DNA from: CBDHHC01 sp050633205
GTDB lineage: Bacteria > Pseudomonadota > Alphaproteobacteria > Rhizobiales > CBDHHC01
Length of the DNA stretch: 64,000 nt
Reading direction: 5' to 3'
Assembly: GCA_050633205.1 (NCBI GenBank)
Contig: JBOEGA010000003.1
Coordinates: 1 to 64,000 of the forward strand
Shown here: one piece after another, positions 42,678-50,544 of the stretch
Numbering within the stretch: position 1 is the first letter of the stretch
Layout of the letters: the number at the start of each line of letters is the position of its first letter
Made by a program: the position numbers and the translations under genes
Notes under the pieces: generated by a model
Database searches by the model: none
The model's input: the letters and a program-made list of their open reading frames with translations, nothing else
Told to the model about the DNA's origin: nothing

Positions 42678-43790
42678 ATGAATTTTAAAACTGTACTTTT
42701 TTCAGCGCTTCTAGGTAGTGCTGCAATGGTATCTTCACAAGCTATGGCTGGTGGAGCTATCGGTGGTAACTGCTGCGCGGATCTTGAAGAGCGTGTTGCT
42801 GAACTTGAAGCAACTACTGCACGTAAAGGTAACCGTAAAGTTTCTTTGCAAATTTCAGGTAACATAGCTTACGCATTGTTCTTTAATGGTGACAATGGCA
42901 GACTTAATGGTGCAACTCCCGTAGGCCCTGCTAACGGCGTGACACTTGGTCAAACTATTGCTAATCAATCAAAATTCCGTTTTGTTGGTAAAGCACGTAT
43001 CAATTCTGATCTTTATGCTGGTTACAGAGTAGAGTTTGGTATTGGCGGCGTTGATGCTGGATCATATGCTCGTGATATAACTCCAGGTGCTGCTGGACCT
43101 CTAACACTTCGCTACAATGATGTTTTCATTGGTTCTAAAACATTCGGTAAAGTTACAATCGGTCACGGCTCTCTAGCGTCTGATTTTGCTTCGGAAGTCG
43201 ATCTTTCTGGAACAATTTATTACGCTGGTGGTAGCTTGAACGAGTGGAATGCGCAGGCAAACCTTGATGGTGGTCGTGAAGAGCGTATTCGTTATGACTC
43301 TCCTACTCTAGCTGGTTTCAAAGTATCTGCTTCTTGGCAGGACAATGAGACTGTTGATGTTGCTCTTCGTTATGGTGGAGCTATCGGTGATTTCACTGTA
43401 GCTGCTGCTGTTGCATATACTGAAACTGAAGCTGGTGACGGTACAACTGTTGGTTCTGCGTCTATCTTGCACAGACCAACTGGTTTGAGCCTGTCAGCTG
43501 CAGCTGGTGAGGCTGATACTGCGACTTCTTTGGGTATTGAAGAGTTTTGGTATGTTAAAGCTGGCATCCAGCGTAAAGTCTTCGCTGCTGGTAAAACTGC
43601 ATTCTCAGTTGACTACCACGACATCAATGATGGCGGTGCTGACAAAATTGGCGCTCAGCTAGTTCAGGATATCGATGCTGCTGGTATGAAACTTTATGCT
43701 TCTATCTGGGATACAACTTGTGATGCAGCATCTTGTGTTACTACTCCAGAAGAAACTGCTGGTTTCGTTGGAATGAGCATCAGCTTCTAA
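42678..43790 (+). CDS. Omp2-type porin, outer membrane
   Basis: A protein of 370 residues with a signal peptide (FSALLGSAAMVSSQAMAGG). A coiled-coil-like N-terminal part (CCADLEERVAELEATTARKG) is followed by alternating beta-strands and a C-terminal Phe (VGMSISF), the outer-membrane insertion signal. Such alphaproteobacterial porins are general diffusion channels and very abundant. Codon use is strongly biased to GCT, GGT, CGT and AAC, the mark of high expression. GGGGGAG lies eight bases before the ATG. A terminator follows. Confidence 0.88.
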   Translation: MNFKTVLFSALLGSAAMVSSQAMAGGAIGGNCCADLEERVAELEATTARKGNRKVSLQISGNIAYALFFNGDNGRLNGATPVGPANGVTLGQTIANQSKFRFVGKARINSDLYAGYRVEFGIGGVDAGSYARDITPGAAGPLTLRYNDVFIGSKTFGKVTIGHGSLASDFASEVDLSGTIYYAGGSLNEWNAQANLDGGREERIRYDSPTLAGFKVSASWQDNETVDVALRYGGAIGDFTVAAAVAYTETEAGDGTTVGSASILHRPTGLSLSAAAGEADTATSLGIEEFWYVKAGIQRKVFAAGKTAFSVDYHDINDGGADKIGAQLVQDIDAAGMKLYASIWDTTCDAASCVTTPEETAGFVGMSISF

Positions 43791-43899
43791 TATTGGATAA
43801 AGCAGTCTTTCCTAGCCAATCAGGGGAGACTGACACTCCGCTTCAGGGTGGTAAGCGATTGTTGCCCTGGAGTATGAAAATATAAAATCCTGTTTTAAA

Positions 43900-43931
43900 C
43901 TGGCCCTGATTTTTATCGGGGCCATTTTTTT
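43900..43931 (+). terminator. Terminator of the porin gene
   Basis: TGGCCCTGAT pairs with ATCGGGGGCCA (one G bulged) around TTTT, followed by seven Ts. Confidence 0.8.
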
Positions 43932-43932
43932 A

Positions 43933-44107
43933 TCTCACGGCAAGTTCGCTTCGCTCACGCCTCCGATGGGGCGGCGCTATGCACCGGGAGGCGGTCGCCT
44001 CCAGTCAGAGCTTGCAGCTCTTTCGGTTTTGGCTTACGCGAATGCCTTCGGCATGTGCGGCGCTTGCGCCGGGGTGCAGTCGCACCCAGTCGGGACCTTG
44101 TGGTCCC
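43933..44107. repeat. GC-rich hairpin mosaic (copy B of the dispersed repeat)
   Basis: Positions 43933-43973 match the repeat at 18321-18363. Behind them stand six short perfect hairpins in 121 bases: GGAGGCG-2-CGCCTCC (43987), AGAGC-5-GCTCT (44007), ATGCC-3-GGCAT (44042), CGGCGC-2-GCGCCG (44058), GGGTGC-4-GCACCC (44072) and GGGACC-4-GGTCCC (44092). The spacer and loop AGTC occurs three times. No protein is encoded; the open frames across it follow from composition. Confidence 0.75.
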
Positions 44108-44125
44108 TTCGGTTATTTGTTTTTC

Positions 44126-44254
44126 GTAGGGTGTGTTAGTGAAGCGAAGGGCATAAGCCCGAAGCGGAGCGTAACGCACCAATTGAGGCACAGAGTTTGC
44201 TGCTGGTGCGTTACGCTTCAATCGGCTACGCCTCATTCCGCTAACACACCCTAC
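44126..44254. repeat. Palindromic repeat, left copy, flanking the RAYT gene
   Basis: A 129-base imperfect palindrome with perfect outer arms GTAGGGTGTGTTAG and CTAACACACCCTAC and inner arms AGCGTAACGCACCA and TGGTGCGTTACGCT. A near-identical direct copy (about 91%) lies at 44873-45002 on the other side of the transposase gene. REP-like, mobilised by the RAYT protein. Confidence 0.8.
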
Positions 44255-44280
44255 ATTTTTACATTTTCATTTTCCTGGTT

Positions 44281-44811
44281 CTAGCGTTCGCCCATGATTT
44301 TTAATTCACCTATGTCCCCTGCCCAATCTTTTGAGATCAGGCCATCGCGGACATCTTTATGAAAGGATGAATATGGCCAGTCCTGAACGCGATTTACGTA
44401 ACCATGCTTCACCGGGTTAAAGTAGCAATAATCAAGGTGCTGTTGAAAATCATTTTCGTCACGAATGTAATGTTCCCAGAAACGTCTTTGCCAGACTGTA
44501 CGTTCTTTACGTCTTTGGCGGCTGGGAGAGATCGTTCCTTCGTGAGAAATTGACTTTGAAAAATGGGATTTGATGAGCTGCCACCTGACGGAAAAGTTTA
44601 TATCATCTTCAGGTAAAGTGAGAATGGCATGCAGGTGATCTGGCAGGATAACGATTGCATCAATTTTAAACGGCCATTGCTTTTTGGTTTTTGTAAATGC
44701 CTGTCTGAGCTCATCAATGTGTTCAACCAGTAATGATAACCTGCGATCTAACAGGTTTACTGTGAAGAACCACGTTCCCCCTGGAATGAACATTCGGCGA
44801 TAATCAGGCAT
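44281..44811 (-). CDS. REP-associated tyrosine transposase (RAYT)
   Basis: A protein of 176 residues of the Y1 transposase family. The HUH metal-binding motif is PDHLHAILTLP with His59 and His61, and the catalytic Tyr lies in DYCYFNPVKHG (Tyr128 or Tyr130). Start MPDYRRM at 44811 has AGGAG four bases upstream; an ATG at 44826 is weaker. Such proteins cut and join single-stranded REP DNA. It sits between two ~130-base palindromic repeats, so the whole is a RAYT/REP element. Confidence 0.9.
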   Translation of the reverse strand: MPDYRRMFIPGGTWFFTVNLLDRRLSLLVEHIDELRQAFTKTKKQWPFKIDAIVILPDHLHAILTLPEDDINFSVRWQLIKSHFSKSISHEGTISPSRQRRKERTVWQRRFWEHYIRDENDFQQHLDYCYFNPVKHGYVNRVQDWPYSSFHKDVRDGLISKDWAGDIGELKIMGER

Positions 44812-44872
44812 AAGACTCCTATTCATAAAAGCCGTGCCTTGTTACAGCGAATATATTTAACAAAACGAGAAT

Positions 44873-45002
44873 GCAGGATGTGTTAGTAAAGCGAAGGGTG
44901 TAAGCCCGAAACGGAGCGTAACGCACCAATTTGGGCACCAGAGTTTGCCGCTGGTGCGTTACGCTTCAATCGGCTACGCCTCATTCCGCTAAGGCACCCT
45001 AC
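44873..45002. repeat. Palindromic repeat, right copy, flanking the RAYT gene
   Basis: Direct copy of 44126-44254 with about twelve differences and one indel. The outer arms have diverged (GCAGGATGTGTTAG and CTAAGGCACCCTAC), while the inner arms AGCGTAACGCACCA and TGGTGCGTTACGCT are intact. It closes the RAYT element. Confidence 0.8.
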
Positions 45003-45460
45003 ATTGCACACATCATCCCAGATGATCCCAGTTCAACTTCTCTCTCAACACTCTCCTTTAACACCTGCTTAACCAAACTATTCTTTCGAATTGCAGTGTT
45101 GTGCAGTAGATCCCAACTAACTCCCTGTGTATTCCTTAAAAAACCATTGACTCCCATATAATCCCATGATATCCCAATTATACCCATTGAGATACAGTTG
45201 GGTGAATAGAGGGCCGGTTAGCAACCACTTAGAGGCCAAAAAAAGTGGTTGCGCCGCTTCGCTTTTTTGCGGTTGGTCTGAATTATTTTGGTGTTTTGGG
45301 CGTGTTTTTGGGGGAATACGCCCTGATGTTAAACGAATTTTTAAGGTTACGAATTAAATGAATAGTGGTGAGCCTAATACACGAAGTTTTCCGGGCGCCA
45401 CTAAGTTCACGAGTACAACGGCCTTTGTAGTGAATGAGTAGGGGCGCTTGAATAATAAGG
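45003..45460. other. Leader region before mraZ with two hairpins
   Basis: About 460 bases. Perfect 10-bp arms GCAACCACTT (45221) and AAGTGGTTGC (45243) form a hairpin, and GGGCGT (45298) pairs with ACGCCC (45318) further on. A 27-residue open frame (45358-45441) is possible but weak. The MraZ-binding direct repeats known from other bacteria (about 10-base spacing) were not found with confidence. Confidence 0.5.
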
Positions 45461-45949
45461 ATGGACCGCTTTGTCTCGACCTACACAAAAAAAATTGACG
45501 CCAAAGGACGGGTTTCTGTTCCAGCACCCTTCCGAACAATCCTGGCGCGCGACGGCTTTGAAGGCGGTATCTACTGCTACCCCTCGCTCGACAATTGCGC
45601 GCTCGATGCAGGAGGCCAAAGACTCGTCGATAAAATTGACGGACTTATTGAGCAACTTGGGGCATACTCGGATGGGCATGACCCGCTTGCCACGGCATTA
45701 TTTGGCGAAAGTGAAATTCTCAAAATCGATGCGGACGGACGGACAATTATTCCAGACCGGTTACGCGAGCATGCAGGTATTGAAAAAGAAGTCACCTTTG
45801 TTGGGCTTGGTCTCAAATTCCAGATTTGGGAACCTCAGCAATTTGAAGATTACAGGGAAAAATCACGGAGCCAAATGGCAGATCTACGGAAGTTACTCGG
45901 CGCGGGGAGCCGCCCTACGGGCGGCAGTGAAGGAGTACGGGAAACATGA
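45461..45949 (+). CDS. mraZ: MraZ family regulator
   Basis: A protein of 162 residues, somewhat long because of a C-terminal tail (SRPTGGSEGV). It has two AbrB-like DNA-binding repeats with the DXXXR-type signature: IDAKGRVSVPAPFR near residue 12 and IDADGRTIIPDRLREHA near residue 88. It is the first gene of the dcw cluster and in several bacteria represses its own operon. It overlaps rsmH by four bases (ATGA). Confidence 0.95.
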   Translation: MDRFVSTYTKKIDAKGRVSVPAPFRTILARDGFEGGIYCYPSLDNCALDAGGQRLVDKIDGLIEQLGAYSDGHDPLATALFGESEILKIDADGRTIIPDRLREHAGIEKEVTFVGLGLKFQIWEPQQFEDYREKSRSQMADLRKLLGAGSRPTGGSEGVRET

Positions 45950-46965
45950 CGGATCATGGTGTAGAGAGGGACATCACCATAAGTGGACCGGTTCGACATG
46001 TTCCCGTACTACTCGCGGAAGTCATTGAGGCGCTAGCGCCCAAGGATGGTGAAGTTTATATTGATGGTACTTTTGGTGCGGGGGGATATGCCCGCTCTAT
46101 ATTAGAGGCGGCCCAGTGTCGCCTTATTGGTGTTGATCGTGATCCTGATGCGATTGCCGGAGCAAAGCCGCTTCTTGAAGAGTTTCCAGACAGACTTAAG
46201 GTTATTCAGGGACGTTTCAGCCAGCTTGACAAAGTTGCCAGATCTGCAGGGGATGAGCTTGTAGATGGTGTCGTGCTGGATCTTGGTGTTTCTTCCATGC
46301 AGCTTGACGAGGGGGAACGCGGTTTTTCGTTTATGCGTGACGGACCCCTTGATATGCGCATGGGGCAGGATGGAGAAACTGCAGCCGAGATTGTCGGGCG
46401 ACTGGATGAACAGGAACTTGCGGATATTTTCTACAGGTTAGGTGAGGAGCGGCGTTCCCGCGCTATTGCCAGAGCTATTGTTGCTCACCGTAAAAATGAA
46501 GAAATTACGAGAACCAGTGAACTGGCTAATATTGTTGAAGGAGTTCTGGGGCGTAGACCCAATGATCCGAAACATCCGGCTACACGTGTTTTTCAGGCTC
46601 TCAGACTATTTATAAATCAGGAACTTGAGGAGCTGGTTGAGGCTCTTCATTCTGCTGAAGAGATTTTAAAGCCTGGCGGAAGACTTGTTGTTGTTACTTT
46701 TCATTCGCTTGAAGATCGTATTGCCAAAAGATTTTTTGCACAAAAATGTGGAAGAGTTTCCCGTCCTTCCAGACATTTACCTGGGGACAATTCACAGGAA
46801 GAGAAACCGAGTTTCCAATTTGTTAACCGTAAGGCTGTTAAGCCAAGTGATAATGAAATTTCAGATAATCCCAGGGCCAGGTCAGCTCAATTACGAGCAG
46901 CTATACGACAGGATGCTCCGGGCGGTCGTTTAGAGCCGAAGATTTTGGGGTTGCCTCAGATTTAG
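45946..46965 (+). CDS. rsmH: 16S rRNA (cytosine1402-N4)-methyltransferase RsmH
   Basis: A protein of 339 residues. The AdoMet-binding motif is YIDGTFGAGGYARSIL and the active-site region is VVLDLGVSSMQLDEGERGFSFMRDGPLDMRM. RsmH (formerly MraW) methylates C1402 of 16S rRNA. It starts inside the mraZ stop, so the two genes are translationally coupled. Confidence 0.96.
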   Translation: MTDHGVERDITISGPVRHVPVLLAEVIEALAPKDGEVYIDGTFGAGGYARSILEAAQCRLIGVDRDPDAIAGAKPLLEEFPDRLKVIQGRFSQLDKVARSAGDELVDGVVLDLGVSSMQLDEGERGFSFMRDGPLDMRMGQDGETAAEIVGRLDEQELADIFYRLGEERRSRAIARAIVAHRKNEEITRTSELANIVEGVLGRRPNDPKHPATRVFQALRLFINQELEELVEALHSAEEILKPGGRLVVVTFHSLEDRIAKRFFAQKCGRVSRPSRHLPGDNSQEEKPSFQFVNRKAVKPSDNEISDNPRARSAQLRAAIRQDAPGGRLEPKILGLPQI

Positions 46966-46995
46966 TGCACAGCATAAATTTTGAGGCGCAGACTA

Positions 46996-47340
46996 GTGAG
47001 TTTCATCATGTTGCGTTTCATTAATATTATTCTGCTTGTTGCCATGGGCTCTATGATTGTTCTGCTTTATCAGCTGAAATATGAATCCCGTCTGCTGAGT
47101 GAGACGGTCAGTACGCTTTCCGGAGATATTCAGAAAGAACGAGAGAATATTGCAGTTCTCAGAGCAGAGTGGAGCCACCTTATCAGGCCAGAACGCATCG
47201 AACATCTTTCCAAAAAGCATCTGGGTTTAACAACAATTGCTCCTGAACAATTTGTGAGTAGTGAATGGTTAGGCACTGTCAGAAAAGGCAGTAGCCCGGT
47301 GGTTCTTGACAGTGTCCGTAACAGTAAAAGTAGCAGGTAG
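46996..47340 (+). CDS. ftsL: Cell division protein FtsL
   Basis: A protein of about 114 residues from a GTG at 46996; TTG 46981 and ATG 47008 are alternatives. One membrane helix (FINIILLVAMGSMIVLLYQL) is followed by a coiled coil typical of FtsL (ESRLLSETVSTLSGDIQKERENIAVLRAEW) and the motif RIEHLSKKHLGL. It acts with FtsB and FtsQ to activate septal synthesis. Position between rsmH and ftsI supports the call. Confidence 0.88.
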   Translation: MSFIMLRFINIILLVAMGSMIVLLYQLKYESRLLSETVSTLSGDIQKERENIAVLRAEWSHLIRPERIEHLSKKHLGLTTIAPEQFVSSEWLGTVRKGSSPVVLDSVRNSKSSR

Positions 47341-47344
47341 AGTT

Positions 47345-49042
47345 GTGTTTTCAAAACAAGAGAAATCCAGATCCGGTCAGTCAAGACAACCTTTCTTTGT
47401 GCGCTACCGACCTGTTGTTATTCCTGAGCAGGGGCGACTGTTTATTGCTATGGCGGGGTTCTCGCTTTTTTTCGTGATTATTGCCATGAGACTGGTTGAT
47501 CTTGGCGGAGTGCAGAGTACAGCAACAATTACAGCACGGGTCTCCAGTGTTTCTCAGGTGATTGCACGTCCTGATATTCTCGACAGACATGGAAGTCTAC
47601 TGGCTACTGATGTTAAAACTGCAGCCCTTTATGCCAATCCTTCCGAGGTTCTTGATGTAGAGGATGTCGTTGATAAACTGATGACTGTGCTGCCAGATCT
47701 TGATGCAAAGTCGTTAACGAAAAAACTCAGTAAAAAGAACAGCAAATTTGCATGGGTGAAACGGCGGATTCCTCCCAAGGATGAGGAGCGTATTTTATCA
47801 TTAGGACTTGTTGGATTGCATTTCAGCCATGAACCCCAGAGGGCATATCCTGTTGGCAACCTTACCTCTCATGCTCTTGGTTATGTTGATATTGATAACC
47901 GGGGGCAAGGGGGGATAGAGCGGCATATAGACAAGATTGCCGGTGTTTATTTTCCGAAGGTTAATAAAGACGACCTTAAACCTATATTTGAGGTTTCTAT
48001 TGATCTTGGTGTTCAGCATATATTGAGGCAGGAACTTTCAAAAGCTATTAAAACCTACAGGGCTAAAGCTGCATCCGGTATAATTATGGATGTAACCAGT
48101 GGGGAAGTTATTGCAATGAGTTCGCTGCCGGATTTTGATCCTCATAAACAAAAGCAGGCGTTGGAGAAAAAGCGTCTTGATCGAAATACAAACGGTATTT
48201 TTGAACTTGGTTCCATTTTTAAAGTTGTGACCACAGCCATGGCACTGGATACAGGAGTGGCTAATATTAACAGTGTTTTTGATGCCAGCCGTCCAATCGT
48301 TCTTGGTAAGTCCAGAATCAGGGATTACCATGGTAAGGGGCGTCCACTGAATGTGGAAGAGGTCTTTATTTATTCGTCAAATATCGGCTCGGCAAAAATG
48401 GCTGACCGGGTGGGCATTGCCCGTCATAAAGCTTTCCTGGGAAAGCTTGGGCTTCTGACTGCAATGGAGACTGAGCTGGGACGGCATCAGGCCCCTATGA
48501 AGCCACAAAACTGGACGAGGCTGAGTACAATGACAATTGGCTTTGGTCATGGTCTGTCTGTTTCACCTTTGCAGTTTGTGGCTGCAACGGCTTCACTTGT
48601 AAATGGCGGTTATTATGTAACGCCGACATTCAGGAAACGTTCGCGGGCTGATGGCAGAGCCAAAGCAAAGAAAGTTCTGAAATCTGCGACCAGTAATGAA
48701 ATTCGCCAGCTTCTGCGGCTGAATGTGGTCAAGGGAACAGGGCGGCGGGCTGATGCTCCTGGTTACCGTGTGGGTGGAAAAACGGGGACAGCAGAAAAAG
48801 CGGAGAATGGTCGGTATAACACGAACAAGCTGCTTACAAGCTTCATAAGCGTATTTCCTTCTGATGACCCTGCCTATGTGGTTCTTGTGATGCTTGATGA
48901 GCCTCAACCGGGGCCTGGGCAGAAGTCGAGACCAACAGCCGGAACGAATGCTGCTGTGGTTACATCTAACCTGATTTCACAGGTTGGCAGCAAACTTGGC
49001 GTAATTCCTCAACAGAAAAATGTGGCGCTGTCCAGAAAATAG
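47345..49042 (+). CDS. ftsI: Septal peptidoglycan transpeptidase FtsI (PBP3)
   Basis: A protein of about 565 residues from GTG 47345 (AGGTAGAG upstream), overlapping the ftsL stop region. After one membrane helix and the dimerisation domain, the transpeptidase motifs appear: SIFK (ELGSIFKVVT, the acylated Ser), SSN (YSSNIGSAKM) and KTG (GGKTGTAEKAE). It cross-links peptidoglycan at the septum. Confidence 0.95.
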   Translation: MFSKQEKSRSGQSRQPFFVRYRPVVIPEQGRLFIAMAGFSLFFVIIAMRLVDLGGVQSTATITARVSSVSQVIARPDILDRHGSLLATDVKTAALYANPSEVLDVEDVVDKLMTVLPDLDAKSLTKKLSKKNSKFAWVKRRIPPKDEERILSLGLVGLHFSHEPQRAYPVGNLTSHALGYVDIDNRGQGGIERHIDKIAGVYFPKVNKDDLKPIFEVSIDLGVQHILRQELSKAIKTYRAKAASGIIMDVTSGEVIAMSSLPDFDPHKQKQALEKKRLDRNTNGIFELGSIFKVVTTAMALDTGVANINSVFDASRPIVLGKSRIRDYHGKGRPLNVEEVFIYSSNIGSAKMADRVGIARHKAFLGKLGLLTAMETELGRHQAPMKPQNWTRLSTMTIGFGHGLSVSPLQFVAATASLVNGGYYVTPTFRKRSRADGRAKAKKVLKSATSNEIRQLLRLNVVKGTGRRADAPGYRVGGKTGTAEKAENGRYNTNKLLTSFISVFPSDDPAYVVLVMLDEPQPGPGQKSRPTAGTNAAVVTSNLISQVGSKLGVIPQQKNVALSRK

Positions 49043-49106
49043 TGATTATTATCAGGACCCAAACAGGTTCTAAAATTTATATTACACTAACTGGCGGTAC
49101 ATAGTT

Positions 49107-50540
49107 ATGAAATTACACAGGCTTGCAGGCCCGGAAATCGAACTGGGTGAGAGACAGGCCGAGCTTGATATTACGGGGCTTACAGCGGATAGCCGTGAGG
49201 TTCGACCGGGGTATCTCTTTGCAGCTTTGCCGGGTTCGGTGATGGATGGCACCAAATTTATTCCTTCAGCACTTGAGAAGGGCGCGTCTGCGATTTTGAT
49301 GGCGGATGACCGTGAGGTTGTAATACCGGACGGCATTGCTGTAATTAAGGTTTCTAACCCGCGCAAATTTCTTGCAGTGTTTGCATCGGNNGACGTATGT
49401 GTTGCAGTGACAGGCACAAATGGCAAGACGTCGGTAGCTTCTTTTGTCAGGCAGATATGGCGGGGACTTGGTTATCAGGCCGCAAGTCTTGGAACGATTG
49501 GGCTGGTAACATCTTCGGAAAATGTGACTTCCACGCATACAACACCTGAACCAGTTGCTTTACATAAGATGTTATCACATCTGGCAGAAGATGGTATTGA
49601 CCATTTGGCGGTAGAGGCTTCGAGCCATGGATTGCAGCAAAGCAGGCTTGATGGTGTTTTGCTGAAAGCGGGGGCGTTTACCAATATTTCCAGGGATCAT
49701 CTGGATTATCACAAGACATTTGAAGATTATTTTAATCAAAAAAAGCGTCTGTTCAGTGAATTGCTGCCGGATGGTGCTGCTGCGGTTATTGATATGGATG
49801 CGGAGGGAGCAAAGGATATTGTTGATATCGCTTCCAGACGCGGATTGATTATTGCGGGTGTCGGGCGGAAGGGAGATACCATTCAACTCACTGATGTTGT
49901 GCTGGACGGGTATGCCCAGAAACTTACATTATTATACGGCGGTACTGAATATAAGGTTCATCTGCCGCTTGTAGGGGACTTTCAGGTTTCCAATGCACTT
50001 GTTGCAGCGGCCTTGTGTCTGACACAGGGTGACAGTCCTAGCTGTGTTTTTCAACAACTTGAAGACCTTGAAGGTGCCAGAGGGCGTCTTGAATTTGCTG
50101 GTGAAACAGCTCAAGGGGCTCCTGTCTTTATTGATTATGCGCACACACCTGATGCGCTGGAGAATGCGCTTACTTCGTTGAGGCCTTATGTTAAAAACAG
50201 GCTGTCAGTTGTTTTTGGCTGTGGCGGCGACCGTGATAAAGGCAAGCGCCCTTTGATGGGGCAGGTTGCGGATCAACAGGCTGATATGGTTTATGTGACT
50301 GATGATAATCCGCGTGGCGAAGATGCTGCTGTTATTCGTGCAGAAGTTCTTGAAGGGGCCTCGGGAGCTGTCGAGATTGGTGACAGGCAGTCAGCAATTC
50401 AGCGGGCCGTAGATGATGCGGTTGAGGGAGATGTGGTGCTTGTGGCTGGCAAAGGTCATGAAACGGGCCAAATTATAAAAGACAAAGTGATACCGTTTTC
50501 CGACCATGATGCTGTTCGGGAGGCTATAAGAGGAGAATAA
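49107..50540 (+). CDS. murE: UDP-N-acetylmuramoyl-tripeptide synthetase MurE, with an assembly join
   Basis: A protein of 477 residues as read. The ATP-binding loop is TGTNGKTS and the DNPR motif (TDDNPRGED) marks a meso-diaminopimelate-adding enzyme. At the Ns (49391-49392) the sequence jumps from FAS to DVCVAVTG: about eight residues (the strand normally linking the N-terminal domain to the P-loop) are missing, i.e. roughly 20-24 bases lost at the join. In the organism the gene is presumably intact. Confidence 0.93.
   Translation: MKLHRLAGPEIELGERQAELDITGLTADSREVRPGYLFAALPGSVMDGTKFIPSALEKGASAILMADDREVVIPDGIAVIKVSNPRKFLAVFASXDVCVAVTGTNGKTSVASFVRQIWRGLGYQAASLGTIGLVTSSENVTSTHTTPEPVALHKMLSHLAEDGIDHLAVEASSHGLQQSRLDGVLLKAGAFTNISRDHLDYHKTFEDYFNQKKRLFSELLPDGAAAVIDMDAEGAKDIVDIASRRGLIIAGVGRKGDTIQLTDVVLDGYAQKLTLLYGGTEYKVHLPLVGDFQVSNALVAAALCLTQGDSPSCVFQQLEDLEGARGRLEFAGETAQGAPVFIDYAHTPDALENALTSLRPYVKNRLSVVFGCGGDRDKGKRPLMGQVADQQADMVYVTDDNPRGEDAAVIRAEVLEGASGAVEIGDRQSAIQRAVDDAVEGDVVLVAGKGHETGQIIKDKVIPFSDHDAVREAIRGE
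49391..49392. other. Two-base N run (contig join) inside murE
   Basis: The frame is kept but MurE lacks about eight residues here compared with the family pattern, so some 20-24 bases are probably missing from the assembly. Confidence 0.8.
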
Positions 50541-50544
50541 CAAG

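Noticed and set aside
43987..44107. CRISPR-like array of hairpins
   Set aside because: The units are different short stems of unequal spacing, with no constant repeat and no spacer structure, and no cas genes are near.
43955..44236. Minus-strand frame over the hairpin mosaic near 44 kb
   Set aside because: Same reason: repeated palindromes generate open frames without coding signals.
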